DNA of 64,000 nt from Sagittula sp. P11 (GCF_002814095.1 NZ_CP021917.1:45722-109721), one strand, 5' to 3'; shown: positions 52,863 through 62,765, numbered from the stretch's first letter. Notes: generated by a model not told the origin, from the letters alone. Translations and numbers: made by a program.

Positions 52863-54059
52863 ATGCAGCCACACAGTTCCCTTTCCGGCCTTCGGGTCAT
52901 CGATGCCAGCCGGGTCCTGGGTGGACCGTACTGCGGACAGATCCTCGCCGACCACGGCGCCGACGTGATCAAGCTGGAGCCGCCCGCCGGGGACGAGACG
53001 CGCGGCTGGGGCCCGCCCTTCCGCGACGGGGCGGCCAGCTATTTCCATGGGTTGAACCGGAACAAGCGCGGTATCTCCGTCGACCTGTCGCAAGAGGCCG
53101 GCCGGGAGCTTCTGCTGGAACTGCTGGCCGACGCCGATGTGTTCATCGAGAACTTCAAGACCGGCACGCTGGAACGCTGGGGGTTGGGCACCGATGAGCT
53201 GCAGGCCCGCTTTCCCCGGCTGATCCATGCGCGTGTCTCCGGTTTCGGCGCGGACGGACCGATGGGCGGCCTGCCCGGCTACGATGCGGCGATCCAGGCG
53301 GTCTGCGGCATCATGAGCGTCAACGGAGAGGCGGGCGGCACCCCGCTGCGCGCGGGTTTGCCGGTGGTCGACATGGTGACCGGCCTGAATGCCGCGCTGG
53401 GGATCTGCATGGCGCTGCACGAACGCAACGGCAGCGGCAAGGGTCAGTTCGTCGAGACCACCCTGTATGACTGCGGGGTCTCGCTGCTGCATCCCCACCT
53501 GCCCAACTACTACATGTCCGGGAAGGTGGCGCAGCCCACAGGCAATGCTCATCCCAACATCTGCCCCTATGACACCTACGCGACCGGGAGCGATCCGATC
53601 TTCCTCGCCGTGGGCAACAACCGGCAGTTCGTGAAGCTCTGCCAGACCGTCGGGGCACCGGAGATCGCGGACGATCCGCGCTTTGCCAGCAACGCCGACC
53701 GGCTGGCCCATGCCGCGGCCCTGAAAGAGGCGCTGGAAAAGGAGATGTCGGCGCATGACGGCGAGACGTTGGCCCAGACGCTGATCCGCGCCGGGGTGCC
53801 CTGCGGTGCGGTGCGCAGCATCGACCAGGTGGTCGACGATCCCCATACGCGGCACCGGGAAATGGTCGTCGACATCGGCGCCTATCGCGGCACCGGCAGC
53901 CCGGTGAAACTGTCCCGCACGCCGGTTCGGTACCATTCCGCCCCGCCCCGCTTTGCCCAGCACACCGCCGAAGTCCTGACAGAGCGCGGCATTGACCCGG
54001 AACGCTTCCGTTCCGTGCTGCCCGGGCTGAGCGACAGCCGCACCACCGAGGAGGTCTGA
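52863..54059 (+). CDS. CaiB/BaiF family (family III) CoA-transferase
   Basis: A 398-residue family III CoA-transferase. Typical segments are LSGLRVIDASRVLGGPYCGQ, HGADVIKLEPPAGDETRGWGPP, NRNKRGISVDL and the Asp-bearing loop GLPVVDMVTGLNAALGI. The catalytic aspartate is probably in PVVDM. It transfers CoA from a donor acyl-CoA to a carboxylate. Having families I and III in one operon is unusual and suggests two separate CoA steps or donors. Start chosen at 52863 behind GGAG. Confidence 0.85.
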   Translation: MQPHSSLSGLRVIDASRVLGGPYCGQILADHGADVIKLEPPAGDETRGWGPPFRDGAASYFHGLNRNKRGISVDLSQEAGRELLLELLADADVFIENFKTGTLERWGLGTDELQARFPRLIHARVSGFGADGPMGGLPGYDAAIQAVCGIMSVNGEAGGTPLRAGLPVVDMVTGLNAALGICMALHERNGSGKGQFVETTLYDCGVSLLHPHLPNYYMSGKVAQPTGNAHPNICPYDTYATGSDPIFLAVGNNRQFVKLCQTVGAPEIADDPRFASNADRLAHAAALKEALEKEMSAHDGETLAQTLIRAGVPCGAVRSIDQVVDDPHTRHREMVVDIGAYRGTGSPVKLSRTPVRYHSAPPRFAQHTAEVLTERGIDPERFRSVLPGLSDSRTTEEV

Positions 54060-54062
54060 GCC

Positions 54063-55136
54063 ATGACGACCCTGACGTCCCCCCGTCCGCAGACGAAGCC
54101 GCTGACCATCGGTGTGATCGGCGACGGCTTCATGAAGCCCGAGCAGTTCCGCACAGCCCTTGCGGCGCGCCTTTCCGACACCCCGACCGAGTTCCGGCAG
54201 ATGGAGCTGGACTGGCCGCTGAAGCTGAAGTCGACCAAGCACGACCCCTCCCTGCCCGTGGCGGAATTCGTCGGAAGGCCGGAGGATTACTTCTCTTTCC
54301 TCGAAGGGCTCGACATCCTCGTCACCCATCTGGCGCCCATCACCGCCGACAGCCTGAAACATGCGCCGGACCTGCGGCTGATCGCCGTGTCGCGCGGCGG
54401 CCCGGTGAACATCGAGATGCCGGCAGCCCGGGCGCGCGGCATCACCGTGGTGAACACCCCCGGACGGAACGCCTCTGCCGTAGCGGAATTCACCGTGGCC
54501 TCGCTTTTGGCCGAGACGCGCAACCTCGTGCGTGGGCACATGGCCGTGCGCAACGGCAGTTTCAGCCGGGACTATTACCATTACGACAACGCCGGCCCGG
54601 AACTGTGCGAGCTGACCGTGGGTATCGTGGGCTTCGGCGACATAGGCACCCGCGTCGCGAAGCTGTTGCAGCCCTTCGGTTGCGGCATCCTGATCTACGA
54701 TCCCTTCAAGGAGCTGACCCCCGAGGAACTGGCCGCCGGGTTGCGCAAGCTGCCGCTGGACGACCTCATGGCGCAGGCCGACGTGGTCACCCTGCATCCG
54801 CGGGTCACGCCCGAGACCATGGGCATGATCAGCCGCGAGCGCATCGCGGCGATGAAGCCCGGCGGCTACATCGTGAACACCACGAGGGGGCAGGTGCTCG
54901 ACTACGACGCGCTCTACGATGCGCTCCGCTCGGGCCATCTGCGCGGCGCGGCGCTGGATACATTCACCCCTGAACCGCCGCCTGCCGACATGCCCCTGTT
55001 GCAACTGCCGAACGTCACCCTGTCCCCGCATATCGCCGGCGCCTCGCGCTTTTCCGCGACGAAGGCGGCGACGATGATCGCCGAGGACGTGGCACGCTTT
55101 CTCGCGGGGGATCGCCCGCATCACCTGTGTACCTGA
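54063..55136 (+). CDS. D-isomer-specific 2-hydroxyacid dehydrogenase
   Basis: A 357-residue NAD-dependent dehydrogenase. The Rossmann motif is GIVGFGDIGTRVAKLL, the catalytic arginine lies in NTTRGQVLDYDAL and the histidine in SPHIAGAS. It oxidises or reduces a D-2-hydroxyacid/2-keto acid pair. Two bases separate it from the CaiB-type gene. Together with the aldolase and FGGY kinase that follow, it suggests a sugar-acid-like intermediate. Confidence 0.85.
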   Translation: MTTLTSPRPQTKPLTIGVIGDGFMKPEQFRTALAARLSDTPTEFRQMELDWPLKLKSTKHDPSLPVAEFVGRPEDYFSFLEGLDILVTHLAPITADSLKHAPDLRLIAVSRGGPVNIEMPAARARGITVVNTPGRNASAVAEFTVASLLAETRNLVRGHMAVRNGSFSRDYYHYDNAGPELCELTVGIVGFGDIGTRVAKLLQPFGCGILIYDPFKELTPEELAAGLRKLPLDDLMAQADVVTLHPRVTPETMGMISRERIAAMKPGGYIVNTTRGQVLDYDALYDALRSGHLRGAALDTFTPEPPPADMPLLQLPNVTLSPHIAGASRFSATKAATMIAEDVARFLAGDRPHHLCT

Positions 55137-55147
55137 AGGACCATCCG

Positions 55148-55825
55148 ATGACCGACGAAGAGCTGAACCTGCGTACCGAGCTGATCGAAGCCTGCCGCGC
55201 CATGAATGGCCTCGGAATCAACAAGGGGACCTCGGGCAACATCAGCGTGCGCCACGGCGACGGTTTCCTGATTTCGCCCACGGGCATTCCCTACGACCAG
55301 CTTCGGCCGGAGCACGTCGTGGCGATGAAATGGGATGCCTCCTACGAAGGGGACGTGTTGCCGTCGAGCGAGTGGCGTTTTCACCGCGATATCCTGCAGG
55401 CGCGGTCTGACCTGAACGCCGTCGTGCACACCCATTCGACCCATGCCACCAGCGTGTCGATCCTTGGCCGGGACATTCCCGCCATCCACTACGTGATCGC
55501 CGCGGCGGGAGGCGAGAGCATCCGCTGCGCGCCCTACGAGCTGTTCGGCACGCAGGAGCTGGCGGATCGGGTTGTGGAGGCGCTGGAGGGCCGCCGCGCC
55601 TGCCTGATGGCGCATCACGGGGTCATCACCGGGCACATCAACATCGCCAAGGCCCTGTCGCTGGCCGTCACGGTCGAGGAACTCGCCCACCAGTACCTGC
55701 TGCTGCTGCCGAACGGCGAGCCTCCGGTCCTGTCGAGCGCGCAGATCGCCGAGGTGCTGGAGAAATTCAAGACTTACGGCCAGCAGAGCAAGTCCGCTGA
55801 AGCCGCCCTGCGCAAGGCGTCCTGA
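55148..55825 (+). CDS. Class II aldolase/epimerase (AraD/FucA-like)
   Basis: A 225-residue zinc-dependent aldolase or epimerase of the AraD/FucA family. Zinc ligands are visible in HTHSTHATS and AHHG; NKGTSGNISVR forms the phosphate-binding region. It would split, or epimerise, the phosphorylated product of the FGGY kinase gene that follows 4 bp later. ATG 55148 lies behind AAGGA; an in-frame GTG at 55127 overlaps the previous gene. Confidence 0.83.
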   Translation: MTDEELNLRTELIEACRAMNGLGINKGTSGNISVRHGDGFLISPTGIPYDQLRPEHVVAMKWDASYEGDVLPSSEWRFHRDILQARSDLNAVVHTHSTHATSVSILGRDIPAIHYVIAAAGGESIRCAPYELFGTQELADRVVEALEGRRACLMAHHGVITGHINIAKALSLAVTVEELAHQYLLLLPNGEPPVLSSAQIAEVLEKFKTYGQQSKSAEAALRKAS

Positions 55826-55829
55826 CACC

Positions 55830-57347
55830 ATGCGACCGCGCATCATCTTCTGTCTCGACAGCGGCACCACCTCGGTCAAGGCGGCGGCCTTCGACCTTTC
55901 GGGCCGCCTTGTGGCGGAGGTCGAACGTCCCAACGATGCGATGCGGCGGCAGGGCGACCGGGTGGAGCAGGACATGCCCCGGACGCTTGCCCTGGCGTGG
56001 GATGTGCTGCGCAGCTGCGCCAAGAAGGCAGAGGGCAGTCCGGAAGGGCTGGTTCTGACCGGTCAGGGCGACGGCCTGTGGGCGCTGGATGCCGCTGGCG
56101 CGCCCGTCGGGCCAGCCCTGACATGGCTGGACGGAAGGGCGCGCGGGATGGTGGCGGAGCTGGAGAAGGCCGTCGACCGGGTCGAGGCCATCACCGCCTC
56201 GCGCCCGACGGCCGCCGCTCAGAGCCTGCAACTGCTCTGGCTGCAGCGCCACGAACCGGACCGGCTGGCGCGTATCCACCATGCCTTGCGTCTGAAGGAA
56301 TGGCTGTTCCACGAACTGACCGGACAGCTCGTCGGAGAGCCTACAGTCGTCTTGCCGCTCTGGGGCAACTGGCGCACCGGCGCCTTGTCCAGGGACGTGC
56401 AGGATGCCTTGGGTCTGGACCGCGGAATCGAACTGCTTCCGGAGATGAAGGCGGTCGGTGAGGCGCGCGCAGCGCTCACCTCCGCTGCCGCTGCGCTGAC
56501 GGGTCTGCCTGACGGTCTGCCCGTCCTGATGGGACCGGGCGACGTGCAGGCCACCCTGATCGGCATCGGGCTGGGCACGCGAAAGGAAGTGTCGAACGCC
56601 TCGGTCTTCGGCACATCCGCCATCCATGCCTGCCTGCGCAACGACCCTGACGGAATGCCTGAAACGCCGCGCGGTGCGATGATCCAGAAGTTCGTGATCG
56701 GCGAGGGCTACCTCTGCGTGCATCCGTGTTTCAACGGCGCAAGCCTGTTGTCCCACCTCGCGGATCGCTTCGCGAACCTGCCCGAGCGCGTGGCGCCGAC
56801 GCGTTCGGGGATTGTCCTGCACCCCTTCATGGCTCCGGGCGGAGAGCGCACGCCATGGACCGAACCGCAGGCCAGCACTGCGATCTTCGGCCTGACCTCC
56901 GCCACGACGCCTGAACAGATCGCCTGGGCCGGTCGGGAGGCGCTCGCCTTCGCCGCGCGCACCAGCCACGACATGATGGGCACGGGTGAAGGCGCGCTGG
57001 CTCTTGGCGGCGGGCTCGCCCGGGATGCGGCCTTCGCCGGGTTCCTTGCCACCGTGACAGGCCGCACGGTCCTGCGCAGTCCGACGTCCCACGCCGGGCC
57101 GCGCGGATTGGCCGCCGTGGCGGCAAAACACCTGCTGGGGGCGTCGAACGAGGATATCGCCGACCTTTGGATTGGCGCTCCGGAAGAACGCGTGCAACCG
57201 GCAACCGGGCCGGAGGCGGACTATGCCCGGGACAAATTCGACCTGTTTCGCGACACGCTCGCGGATGCCGCGCGCCACTGGACACGGCTGGCGGCGCTTG
57301 GTGCAATGAACGACCCAGACACAGAGAACGACAGGGAAATCGCATGA
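55830..57347 (+). CDS. FGGY-family carbohydrate kinase
   Basis: A 505-residue sugar kinase with the ATPase-fold phosphate-1 motif LDSGTTSVKAAAFD at the N-terminus and the C-terminal ALALGGGLARDAAF region. FGGY kinases phosphorylate pentuloses, polyols and related compounds. Its position next to the aldolase suggests that the two act in sequence. It overlaps the ThDP-enzyme gene by 4 bp. Confidence 0.85.
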   Translation: MRPRIIFCLDSGTTSVKAAAFDLSGRLVAEVERPNDAMRRQGDRVEQDMPRTLALAWDVLRSCAKKAEGSPEGLVLTGQGDGLWALDAAGAPVGPALTWLDGRARGMVAELEKAVDRVEAITASRPTAAAQSLQLLWLQRHEPDRLARIHHALRLKEWLFHELTGQLVGEPTVVLPLWGNWRTGALSRDVQDALGLDRGIELLPEMKAVGEARAALTSAAAALTGLPDGLPVLMGPGDVQATLIGIGLGTRKEVSNASVFGTSAIHACLRNDPDGMPETPRGAMIQKFVIGEGYLCVHPCFNGASLLSHLADRFANLPERVAPTRSGIVLHPFMAPGGERTPWTEPQASTAIFGLTSATTPEQIAWAGREALAFAARTSHDMMGTGEGALALGGGLARDAAFAGFLATVTGRTVLRSPTSHAGPRGLAAVAAKHLLGASNEDIADLWIGAPEERVQPATGPEADYARDKFDLFRDTLADAARHWTRLAALGAMNDPDTENDREIA

Positions 57348-58915
57348 CCATCGATACCGGCATCACCGCCAGCACCACCGGGGCGGACATTCTCTGCGAG
57401 ACGCTGCTGGCCAACGGCATCGACACCTGCTTTGCCAACCCGGGCACATCCGAGATGCACTTCGTTGCCGCGCTGGACCGGCAGCCCGCGATGCGCTGCG
57501 TGCTGGGCCTGTTCGAAGGCGTGGTGACCGGCGCGGCGGATGGCTATGCGCGCATGGCCGACAAGCCGGCGGCGACGCTACTGCATCTCGGGCCCGGTCT
57601 GGCCAATGCACTGGCCAACATCCACAACGCCAGGCGGGCGGGCACGGCGATGGTCAACGTGGTGGGCGATCACGCCAGCCATCACCTTGCGCTGGACGCG
57701 CCGCTGACCTCCGACATCGAAAGTCTCGCGCGCCCGATGTCCCACTGGGTCGGACGCGCCGACGCGGATTCCCTGAAGACAAAGACCGAAGAGGCCATCC
57801 AGGCCGCCCGTTCCGGCAACGGCCAGATCGCAACGCTGATCCTGCCCGCCGATGCGGCATGGTCTGAAACTGCGCCGGTTCCGGCGGTCGTGCTCGCACC
57901 GCCCTCGCCCGCCAAACCCGATCCGGATCGTATCGGCGCGGCGGCAGAGGCGCTGCGTGCCGGGCGCGAGACGACGATCCTCGTGTCCGGCAAGGCGCTC
58001 CGTGCCGATACTCTGGACATCCTCGACTGCATTGCACAGGCAAGCGGTGCGCGGCTGATGGCCCAGCAATCCAACGGCCGGATGCAACGCGGCGCGGGGC
58101 GTATCGCGCTGGACCGCGTGCCCTACAAGGTCGACGACGCGCTGGCCTGCTTTGCCACGACGGAGCAGGTCATCCTGATCGGTGCCAAGGCGCCGGTGGC
58201 CTTCTTCGCCTACCCCGGAAAGCCCGGAAAGATGCTGCCCGAGACCTGCAAGGTGATCGACATGGCCGATGCGGCCACCGATCTGGCCGCCGCCGTTGAC
58301 GCCCTCGGGCAGGAGGTCGGCCTCGCCCCTGCCCCTCGCCACGTTGCGCGCAACGCCGCTCCCCTGGCCACGGGCAAACTGACGCCGGAGGCCATCGCAC
58401 TGGCGCTGGCGCATCACATGCCGGAGCAGGCGATCATCTGCGACGAGTCCGTGTCGTCGGGTCGCGACTTCTTCCGCCACACCTATGGCGCCGCGCCGCA
58501 CGAGTTCCTGCAACTGACCGGCGGCGCCATCGGCCTCGGCCTGCCCATGGCAACCGGCGCAGCCGTCGCCTGCCCGGATCGCAAGGTTGTCAGCCTGCAG
58601 GCGGACGGATCGGGCATGTATACGGTCCAGGCGCTCTGGACCCAGGCGCGCGAGGCGCTGGACGTGGTGACCATCGTCTTTGCCAACCGTCGCTACGCAA
58701 TCCTGCACGGAGAACTGAAGAACGTCGGTGCCGGTGTTGCGGGCGAAAACGCCCGGAAGATGCTGGACCTCGACAACCCCGCGCTCGACTGGGTGGGCAT
58801 GTCCCGCGCCATGGGTGTGGAAGCCGCGAGGGCCGAAAGCGCCGAGAGCTTCGCCGACCTGCTCAAGACGGCCTGCTCCCGCCGCGGCCCCTTCCTAATT
58901 GAAGCCGTGATCTGA
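57344..58915 (+). CDS. Thiamine-diphosphate-dependent enzyme (acetolactate synthase/benzoylformate decarboxylase-like)
   Basis: A 523-residue ThDP enzyme. The catalytic glutamate is in LGLFEGVVTGAADGYARM and the Mg/ThDP motif is ADGSGMYTVQALWTQ running to FANRR (about 426-458). The first-domain start ANPGTSEMHFVAALD is typical of the decarboxylase/synthase family. It may decarboxylate a 2-keto acid made by the hydroxyacid dehydrogenase, or condense it with another aldehyde. Seven bases separate it from the molybdenum enzyme. Confidence 0.83.
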   Translation: MTIDTGITASTTGADILCETLLANGIDTCFANPGTSEMHFVAALDRQPAMRCVLGLFEGVVTGAADGYARMADKPAATLLHLGPGLANALANIHNARRAGTAMVNVVGDHASHHLALDAPLTSDIESLARPMSHWVGRADADSLKTKTEEAIQAARSGNGQIATLILPADAAWSETAPVPAVVLAPPSPAKPDPDRIGAAAEALRAGRETTILVSGKALRADTLDILDCIAQASGARLMAQQSNGRMQRGAGRIALDRVPYKVDDALACFATTEQVILIGAKAPVAFFAYPGKPGKMLPETCKVIDMADAATDLAAAVDALGQEVGLAPAPRHVARNAAPLATGKLTPEAIALALAHHMPEQAIICDESVSSGRDFFRHTYGAAPHEFLQLTGGAIGLGLPMATGAAVACPDRKVVSLQADGSGMYTVQALWTQAREALDVVTIVFANRRYAILHGELKNVGAGVAGENARKMLDLDNPALDWVGMSRAMGVEAARAESAESFADLLKTACSRRGPFLIEAVI

Positions 58916-58922
58916 GTCCGCG

Positions 58923-61226
58923 ATGACCATCCGACGCATTCCGCACTGCAGCCACTGGGGCGCCTACACACTGCTGGTGGAAGAGGACCGCATCATCGGC
59001 GTGGAGCCTTTACCGCAGGATTCCGCCCCCTCTCCGATCATCCACTCCGTCCCGGAATGGGCGAAACCGGACCGCCGCGTCCTGCGCCCGTTGGTGCGTG
59101 AGGGCTGGCTTGAGCACGGGCCGGGTTCAACCGGCAGGGCGCGTGGTTCGGACCGGCTGATCCCCGTGTCCTGGGACCATGCCCTGGACCTCGTGAGCAA
59201 GGAGATCACGCGGGTTTCGAAGCAACACGGCAACGAGTCGATCTTTGCCGGATCCTACGGCTGGACAAGCTGTGGGCGCTTCCATCACGCCTCTTCCCTG
59301 CTGAAACGGCTGATGAACCTCGTCGGCGGCTACACCGGTCATGTGGATACCTATTCCATTGCCGCCGGGCCGGTGATCCTGCGTCACGTTCTGGGGGATG
59401 ACGGCGCCTGCGGTGGCGAGGCCAACACGCTGGAGAGCATCGCCGCGCATACGGAAACGCTCGTGGTGTTCGGCGCGCTCAGCCCGCGCACCGCGCAGAA
59501 CGAGGCGGGCGGCATCGGCACCCACCGGCTTGAGGACAGCCTGCGTGCGATCCGGGACCGGGGCGTGAAGGTGGTTCTCGTCTCGCCTCTGCGCGATGAC
59601 ATGCCCGGCTGGATGGACGTGGACTGGTGGCCGATCCGGCCGAACACGGACACGGCGCTGATGCTGGGACTGGCGGGCGAGCTTCTGGCTGCCGGGCGGC
59701 ACGATGCGGGCTTCCTGTCGACCTACACCAGCGGGGCAGACGACTTTCTCGCCTACCTGTCCGGCGATACCGACGGGCAGCGCAAGGACGCGGACTGGGC
59801 TGCGCAGATCACGGGACTGGATGCCGGGCAGATACGTGCCCTGGCGCAGCAGATGCCGGACACGCGGACCATGCTCACCGTAAGCTGGAGCCTCCAGCGC
59901 GCGCACCACGGCGAACAGCCGTTCTGGGCAGCGCTCGGGCTGGCGGCGATGCTCGGCCAGATCGGTCTGCCCGGCGGCGGTGTCGGCTATGGCTACGGAT
60001 CGCTCGGCGGCGTCGGCGCGGCGATGTCTGCTGGCAAGTCACCCGCCATGAGCAAGGGGCGCGACGTGCTGCGCAGCTTCATCCCCGTGGCACGGATCGC
60101 GGACATGCTGCTGAACCCCGGCGCGTCCTATACCTACGAAGGCAAGACGCGGCGCTATCCCGATGCGCGGCTGGTCTACTGGGCCGGCGGCAACCCCTTC
60201 CACCACCACCAGGACCTGAACCGTCTGTCCGAAGCGTGGACGCGGCCCGAAACGATCATCGTCCAGGACCCGATGATGACCGCGACCGCCCGCCGCGCCG
60301 ACATTCTCCTCCCGGCCTCGACCTCGATCGAGCGCAACGACATCGCGGGCAACAAGCGATCCGACCTGGTGCTGGCGATGCAGCAGGCCATCGCCCCACT
60401 TGGCGAGGCGAAATCCGACTTCGACATCTTTTGCCTCTTGGCCGACCGGCTGGGTGTCCGCGATGCCTTTGACGAGGGCCGGGACGAGATGGGCTGGCTG
60501 CGCCACATCTACGATCTGACCCGGACCGACGCATCGGACAGGCTGGGTTTCGACATGCCCCCATTTGAGGACTTCTGGACCAAGGGCCATGCGCCCTGCC
60601 CCCGGCGTCCCGACGTGCCGCACCTTTCCGATTTCCGCGCGGAGCCGGAGGCGAACCGCCTGAATACGGAGAGCGGGCGCATCGTCCTTGGCAGCCGGCA
60701 GCTCGGCCAGCTCGCGCTGCCCGATTGCCCGCCGCATCCTGCGTGGCAGCCGCCAGCCGAATGGCTGGGCGGGGCGGCCGAGGACGAACTGCACTTGGTC
60801 TCTCACCAGCCGCAGGGGCGCCTTCACAGCCAGCTTGAAACCGGAGGCAGCAGCCGGGCGGAAAAGCGGAATGGCCGCGAACAGGTGCGCCTTCACCCCG
60901 AGGATGCAGCGAAGCGCGGCATCACTGACGGCGCGACGGTGCGCCTTTGGAACGCCCGGGGGGGCTGCCTTGCGACCGCACGTGTGACGGACACGCAGCG
61001 ACCGGGCGTCGCCGTCCTGCCCACCGGCGCCTGGCTGACAGGAGACGCAGACGGCACGGACCTGTCCGGCAATCCAAATGTGCTGACCCTGGACATCGGC
61101 AGTTCCGCCTTCGGGCAGGGTTGCGCGGCGCACACCTGCCTCGTCCGCATCGATCCGCACGACGAAAACCCCGGCGACGCGATGGACATCTACGCCGCGC
61201 AGATCGCCGCCCTGACCGACACCTGA
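58923..61226 (+). CDS. Molybdopterin oxidoreductase (DMSO-reductase family, biotin/TMAO sulfoxide-reductase-like)
   Basis: A 767-residue bis-MGD enzyme. The probable Mo ligand is S116 in YGWTSCGRFHHA, the position of the serine in DMSO, TMAO and biotin sulfoxide reductases. There is no N-terminal Fe-S cysteine motif and no Tat signal, so it should be cytoplasmic and resembles BisC. It may reduce an S- or N-oxide, or do another oxygen transfer. A molybdenum enzyme in an operon with CoA-transferases, a kinase and an aldolase is unusual. Confidence 0.85.
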   Translation: MTIRRIPHCSHWGAYTLLVEEDRIIGVEPLPQDSAPSPIIHSVPEWAKPDRRVLRPLVREGWLEHGPGSTGRARGSDRLIPVSWDHALDLVSKEITRVSKQHGNESIFAGSYGWTSCGRFHHASSLLKRLMNLVGGYTGHVDTYSIAAGPVILRHVLGDDGACGGEANTLESIAAHTETLVVFGALSPRTAQNEAGGIGTHRLEDSLRAIRDRGVKVVLVSPLRDDMPGWMDVDWWPIRPNTDTALMLGLAGELLAAGRHDAGFLSTYTSGADDFLAYLSGDTDGQRKDADWAAQITGLDAGQIRALAQQMPDTRTMLTVSWSLQRAHHGEQPFWAALGLAAMLGQIGLPGGGVGYGYGSLGGVGAAMSAGKSPAMSKGRDVLRSFIPVARIADMLLNPGASYTYEGKTRRYPDARLVYWAGGNPFHHHQDLNRLSEAWTRPETIIVQDPMMTATARRADILLPASTSIERNDIAGNKRSDLVLAMQQAIAPLGEAKSDFDIFCLLADRLGVRDAFDEGRDEMGWLRHIYDLTRTDASDRLGFDMPPFEDFWTKGHAPCPRRPDVPHLSDFRAEPEANRLNTESGRIVLGSRQLGQLALPDCPPHPAWQPPAEWLGGAAEDELHLVSHQPQGRLHSQLETGGSSRAEKRNGREQVRLHPEDAAKRGITDGATVRLWNARGGCLATARVTDTQRPGVAVLPTGAWLTGDADGTDLSGNPNVLTLDIGSSAFGQGCAAHTCLVRIDPHDENPGDAMDIYAAQIAALTDT

Positions 61227-61250
61227 AACGCTCCCGAAGGAAGGACCAAC

Positions 61251-61820
61251 ATGCTCGATACACCCGTCAGCCGGTTCCCGGTGCCCGACCTCGCCGACAT
61301 GCCCGAGGATATCCGCAGCCGCATCGAGGCGGTGCAGGAGAAGTCCGGCTTCGTCCCCAACGTCTTCCTGACGCTGGCGCACAGGCCGGACGAATTCCGC
61401 GCCTTCTTTGCCTACCATGACGCGCTGATGGACAAGCCGAGCGGCCTGACCAAGGCCGAGCGCGAGATGATCGTGGTGGCCACCTCCAACGCGAACCAGT
61501 GCCAGTATTGCGTGGTGGCCCATGGCGCGATCCTGCGTATCCGGGCCAAGGATCCGCTCATTGCCGACCAGGTGGCGGTGAACTACCGCAAGGCCGACAT
61601 CACCGACCGGCAGAAGGCGATGCTCGATTTCGCGATGAAGGTCTCTGCCCGCGCCTACGAAGTGGGCGACGCCGACGTCGAGGCGTTGCAGGCGCACGGA
61701 TTCACCGAGGAAGACATCTGGGACATCGGCGCGGTCTCGGCCTTCTTCGGCATGTCGAACCGGTTGGCGAACCTGACCAACATGCGGCCCAACCCGGAAT
61801 TCTACGCCATGGCGCGGTGA
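61251..61820 (+). CDS. Peroxidase-related AhpD/carboxymuconolactone-decarboxylase-like protein
   Basis: A 189-residue all-helical protein of the AhpD-like fold. The motif NQCQYCVVAHG contains the CxxC pair and downstream histidine of the active site. Members act as alkylhydroperoxidases or thiol-disulfide partners; a true decarboxylase role is less likely because the CxxC pair is intact. It is the last gene of the nine-gene operon and is followed by a hairpin (61830-61855). Confidence 0.82.
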   Translation: MLDTPVSRFPVPDLADMPEDIRSRIEAVQEKSGFVPNVFLTLAHRPDEFRAFFAYHDALMDKPSGLTKAEREMIVVATSNANQCQYCVVAHGAILRIRAKDPLIADQVAVNYRKADITDRQKAMLDFAMKVSARAYEVGDADVEALQAHGFTEEDIWDIGAVSAFFGMSNRLANLTNMRPNPEFYAMAR

Positions 61821-61829
61821 ACCCGATCC

Positions 61830-61855
61830 GTGTCCGGCCAATTGGGGCCGGGCAC
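61830..61855 (+). terminator. Hairpin ending the nine-gene operon
   Basis: GTGTCCGGCC-AATTGG-GGCCGGGCAC forms a 10-bp stem with one G-U pair, 10 bp after the last stop. No T-tract. Confidence 0.5.
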
Positions 61856-62001
61856 AAGAACTACACCCGTACGCGCTGAAGCTGACGCCGTAAGGCGGGC
61901 GCAAGCGGGCAGATCAGTTGAACCCATACGTCATTCCCTGCGGCGGACAAATGTGCCCGTCGCTCATAGGATCTGCGCGTCCAGCGTCTTGCGTCCGGCA
62001 G

Positions 62002-62688
62002 TCAGGCAAGCGGATCGGGGCGGGAGAGTTCGTCGATGGCGTCCGCGCGGATTGAAGTGATGTGCTTTCCCAGCACGTCGTGCACCGTCTCCCAGTCGCC
62101 CTGCCGCAGCCCTTCCACGATGGCGACATGCTGGTCGAAGCTGTCCTCTCGCCGCTGCTTGAACCGGGCATTGAGCGCGGTGCGGATGGTGGCGATGCGT
62201 GCCTCGACGAGGTGAAAGGCATTCTGCACGAGGCTGTTGCCGCAATGGTCGAAGAACAGATTGTGGAACTCGGTGTCGATGCGGACATAGCCTATCTCAT
62301 CACCCGCCAGCATCCGTTCGCGCATCCGCTCAACCGCGTCGTCGAGCGCAGCAAGGAAGCCTTCGCGGTCGGCGTCCATCGACAGCCGCAGCGCCTCGCG
62401 TTCCAGCATCAGGCGATAGTCGCAGATCTCGCCCACCTCTTCGGCTGTCGGCACGAAGACGAAACTGCCGCGTTTCGGGATGATCGTGACGAGGCCGGTG
62501 AACTGCAACGCGTTGAGCGCATCGCGGACCGGCGACCGGCTGACGCCGAAGACCGTGGCGAGCTTGTCTTCCGAGATGTTCTCGCCAAAGACGAAATGCC
62601 CGTCAATGATGGCCTGACGCAGGCGCTCGACCACGATCTCGGTCAGCGTCTTCGGCGTTTCGATCTGCATCCCGGGTCTTGCGGGCAT
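62002..62688 (-). CDS. GntR-family regulator, FCD (FadR/VanR) branch
   Basis: A 228-residue protein with an N-terminal winged helix (about 15-80, ISEDKLATVFGVSRSPVRDAL) and an FCD effector domain with likely metal contacts (RIDTEFHNLFF, FDQHVAI). FCD regulators respond to carboxylates such as lactate, glycolate or sugar acids. It lies downstream of, and on the same strand as, the HpaI aldolase and FAD-linked dehydrogenase, and is convergent with the nine-gene operon. A methionine at residue 7 is an alternative start. Confidence 0.85.
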   Translation of the reverse strand: MPARPGMQIETPKTLTEIVVERLRQAIIDGHFVFGENISEDKLATVFGVSRSPVRDALNALQFTGLVTIIPKRGSFVFVPTAEEVGEICDYRLMLEREALRLSMDADREGFLAALDDAVERMRERMLAGDEIGYVRIDTEFHNLFFDHCGNSLVQNAFHLVEARIATIRTALNARFKQRREDSFDQHVAIVEGLRQGDWETVHDVLGKHITSIRADAIDELSRPDPLA

Positions 62689-62765
62689 CTGGCGGGGCTG
62701 TCCTTCTGGCTGTTTTCGGGGTTCCGCCGTCTTAGCACGGCGGCCCCCCTGTTCAAAAGCGCGGA

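Noticed and set aside
52503..55124. 873-codon open frame on the minus strand
   Set aside because: It lies opposite CoA-transferase and dehydrogenase genes with clear motifs. Its composition (His/Gly/Arg-rich) is that of a shadow frame.
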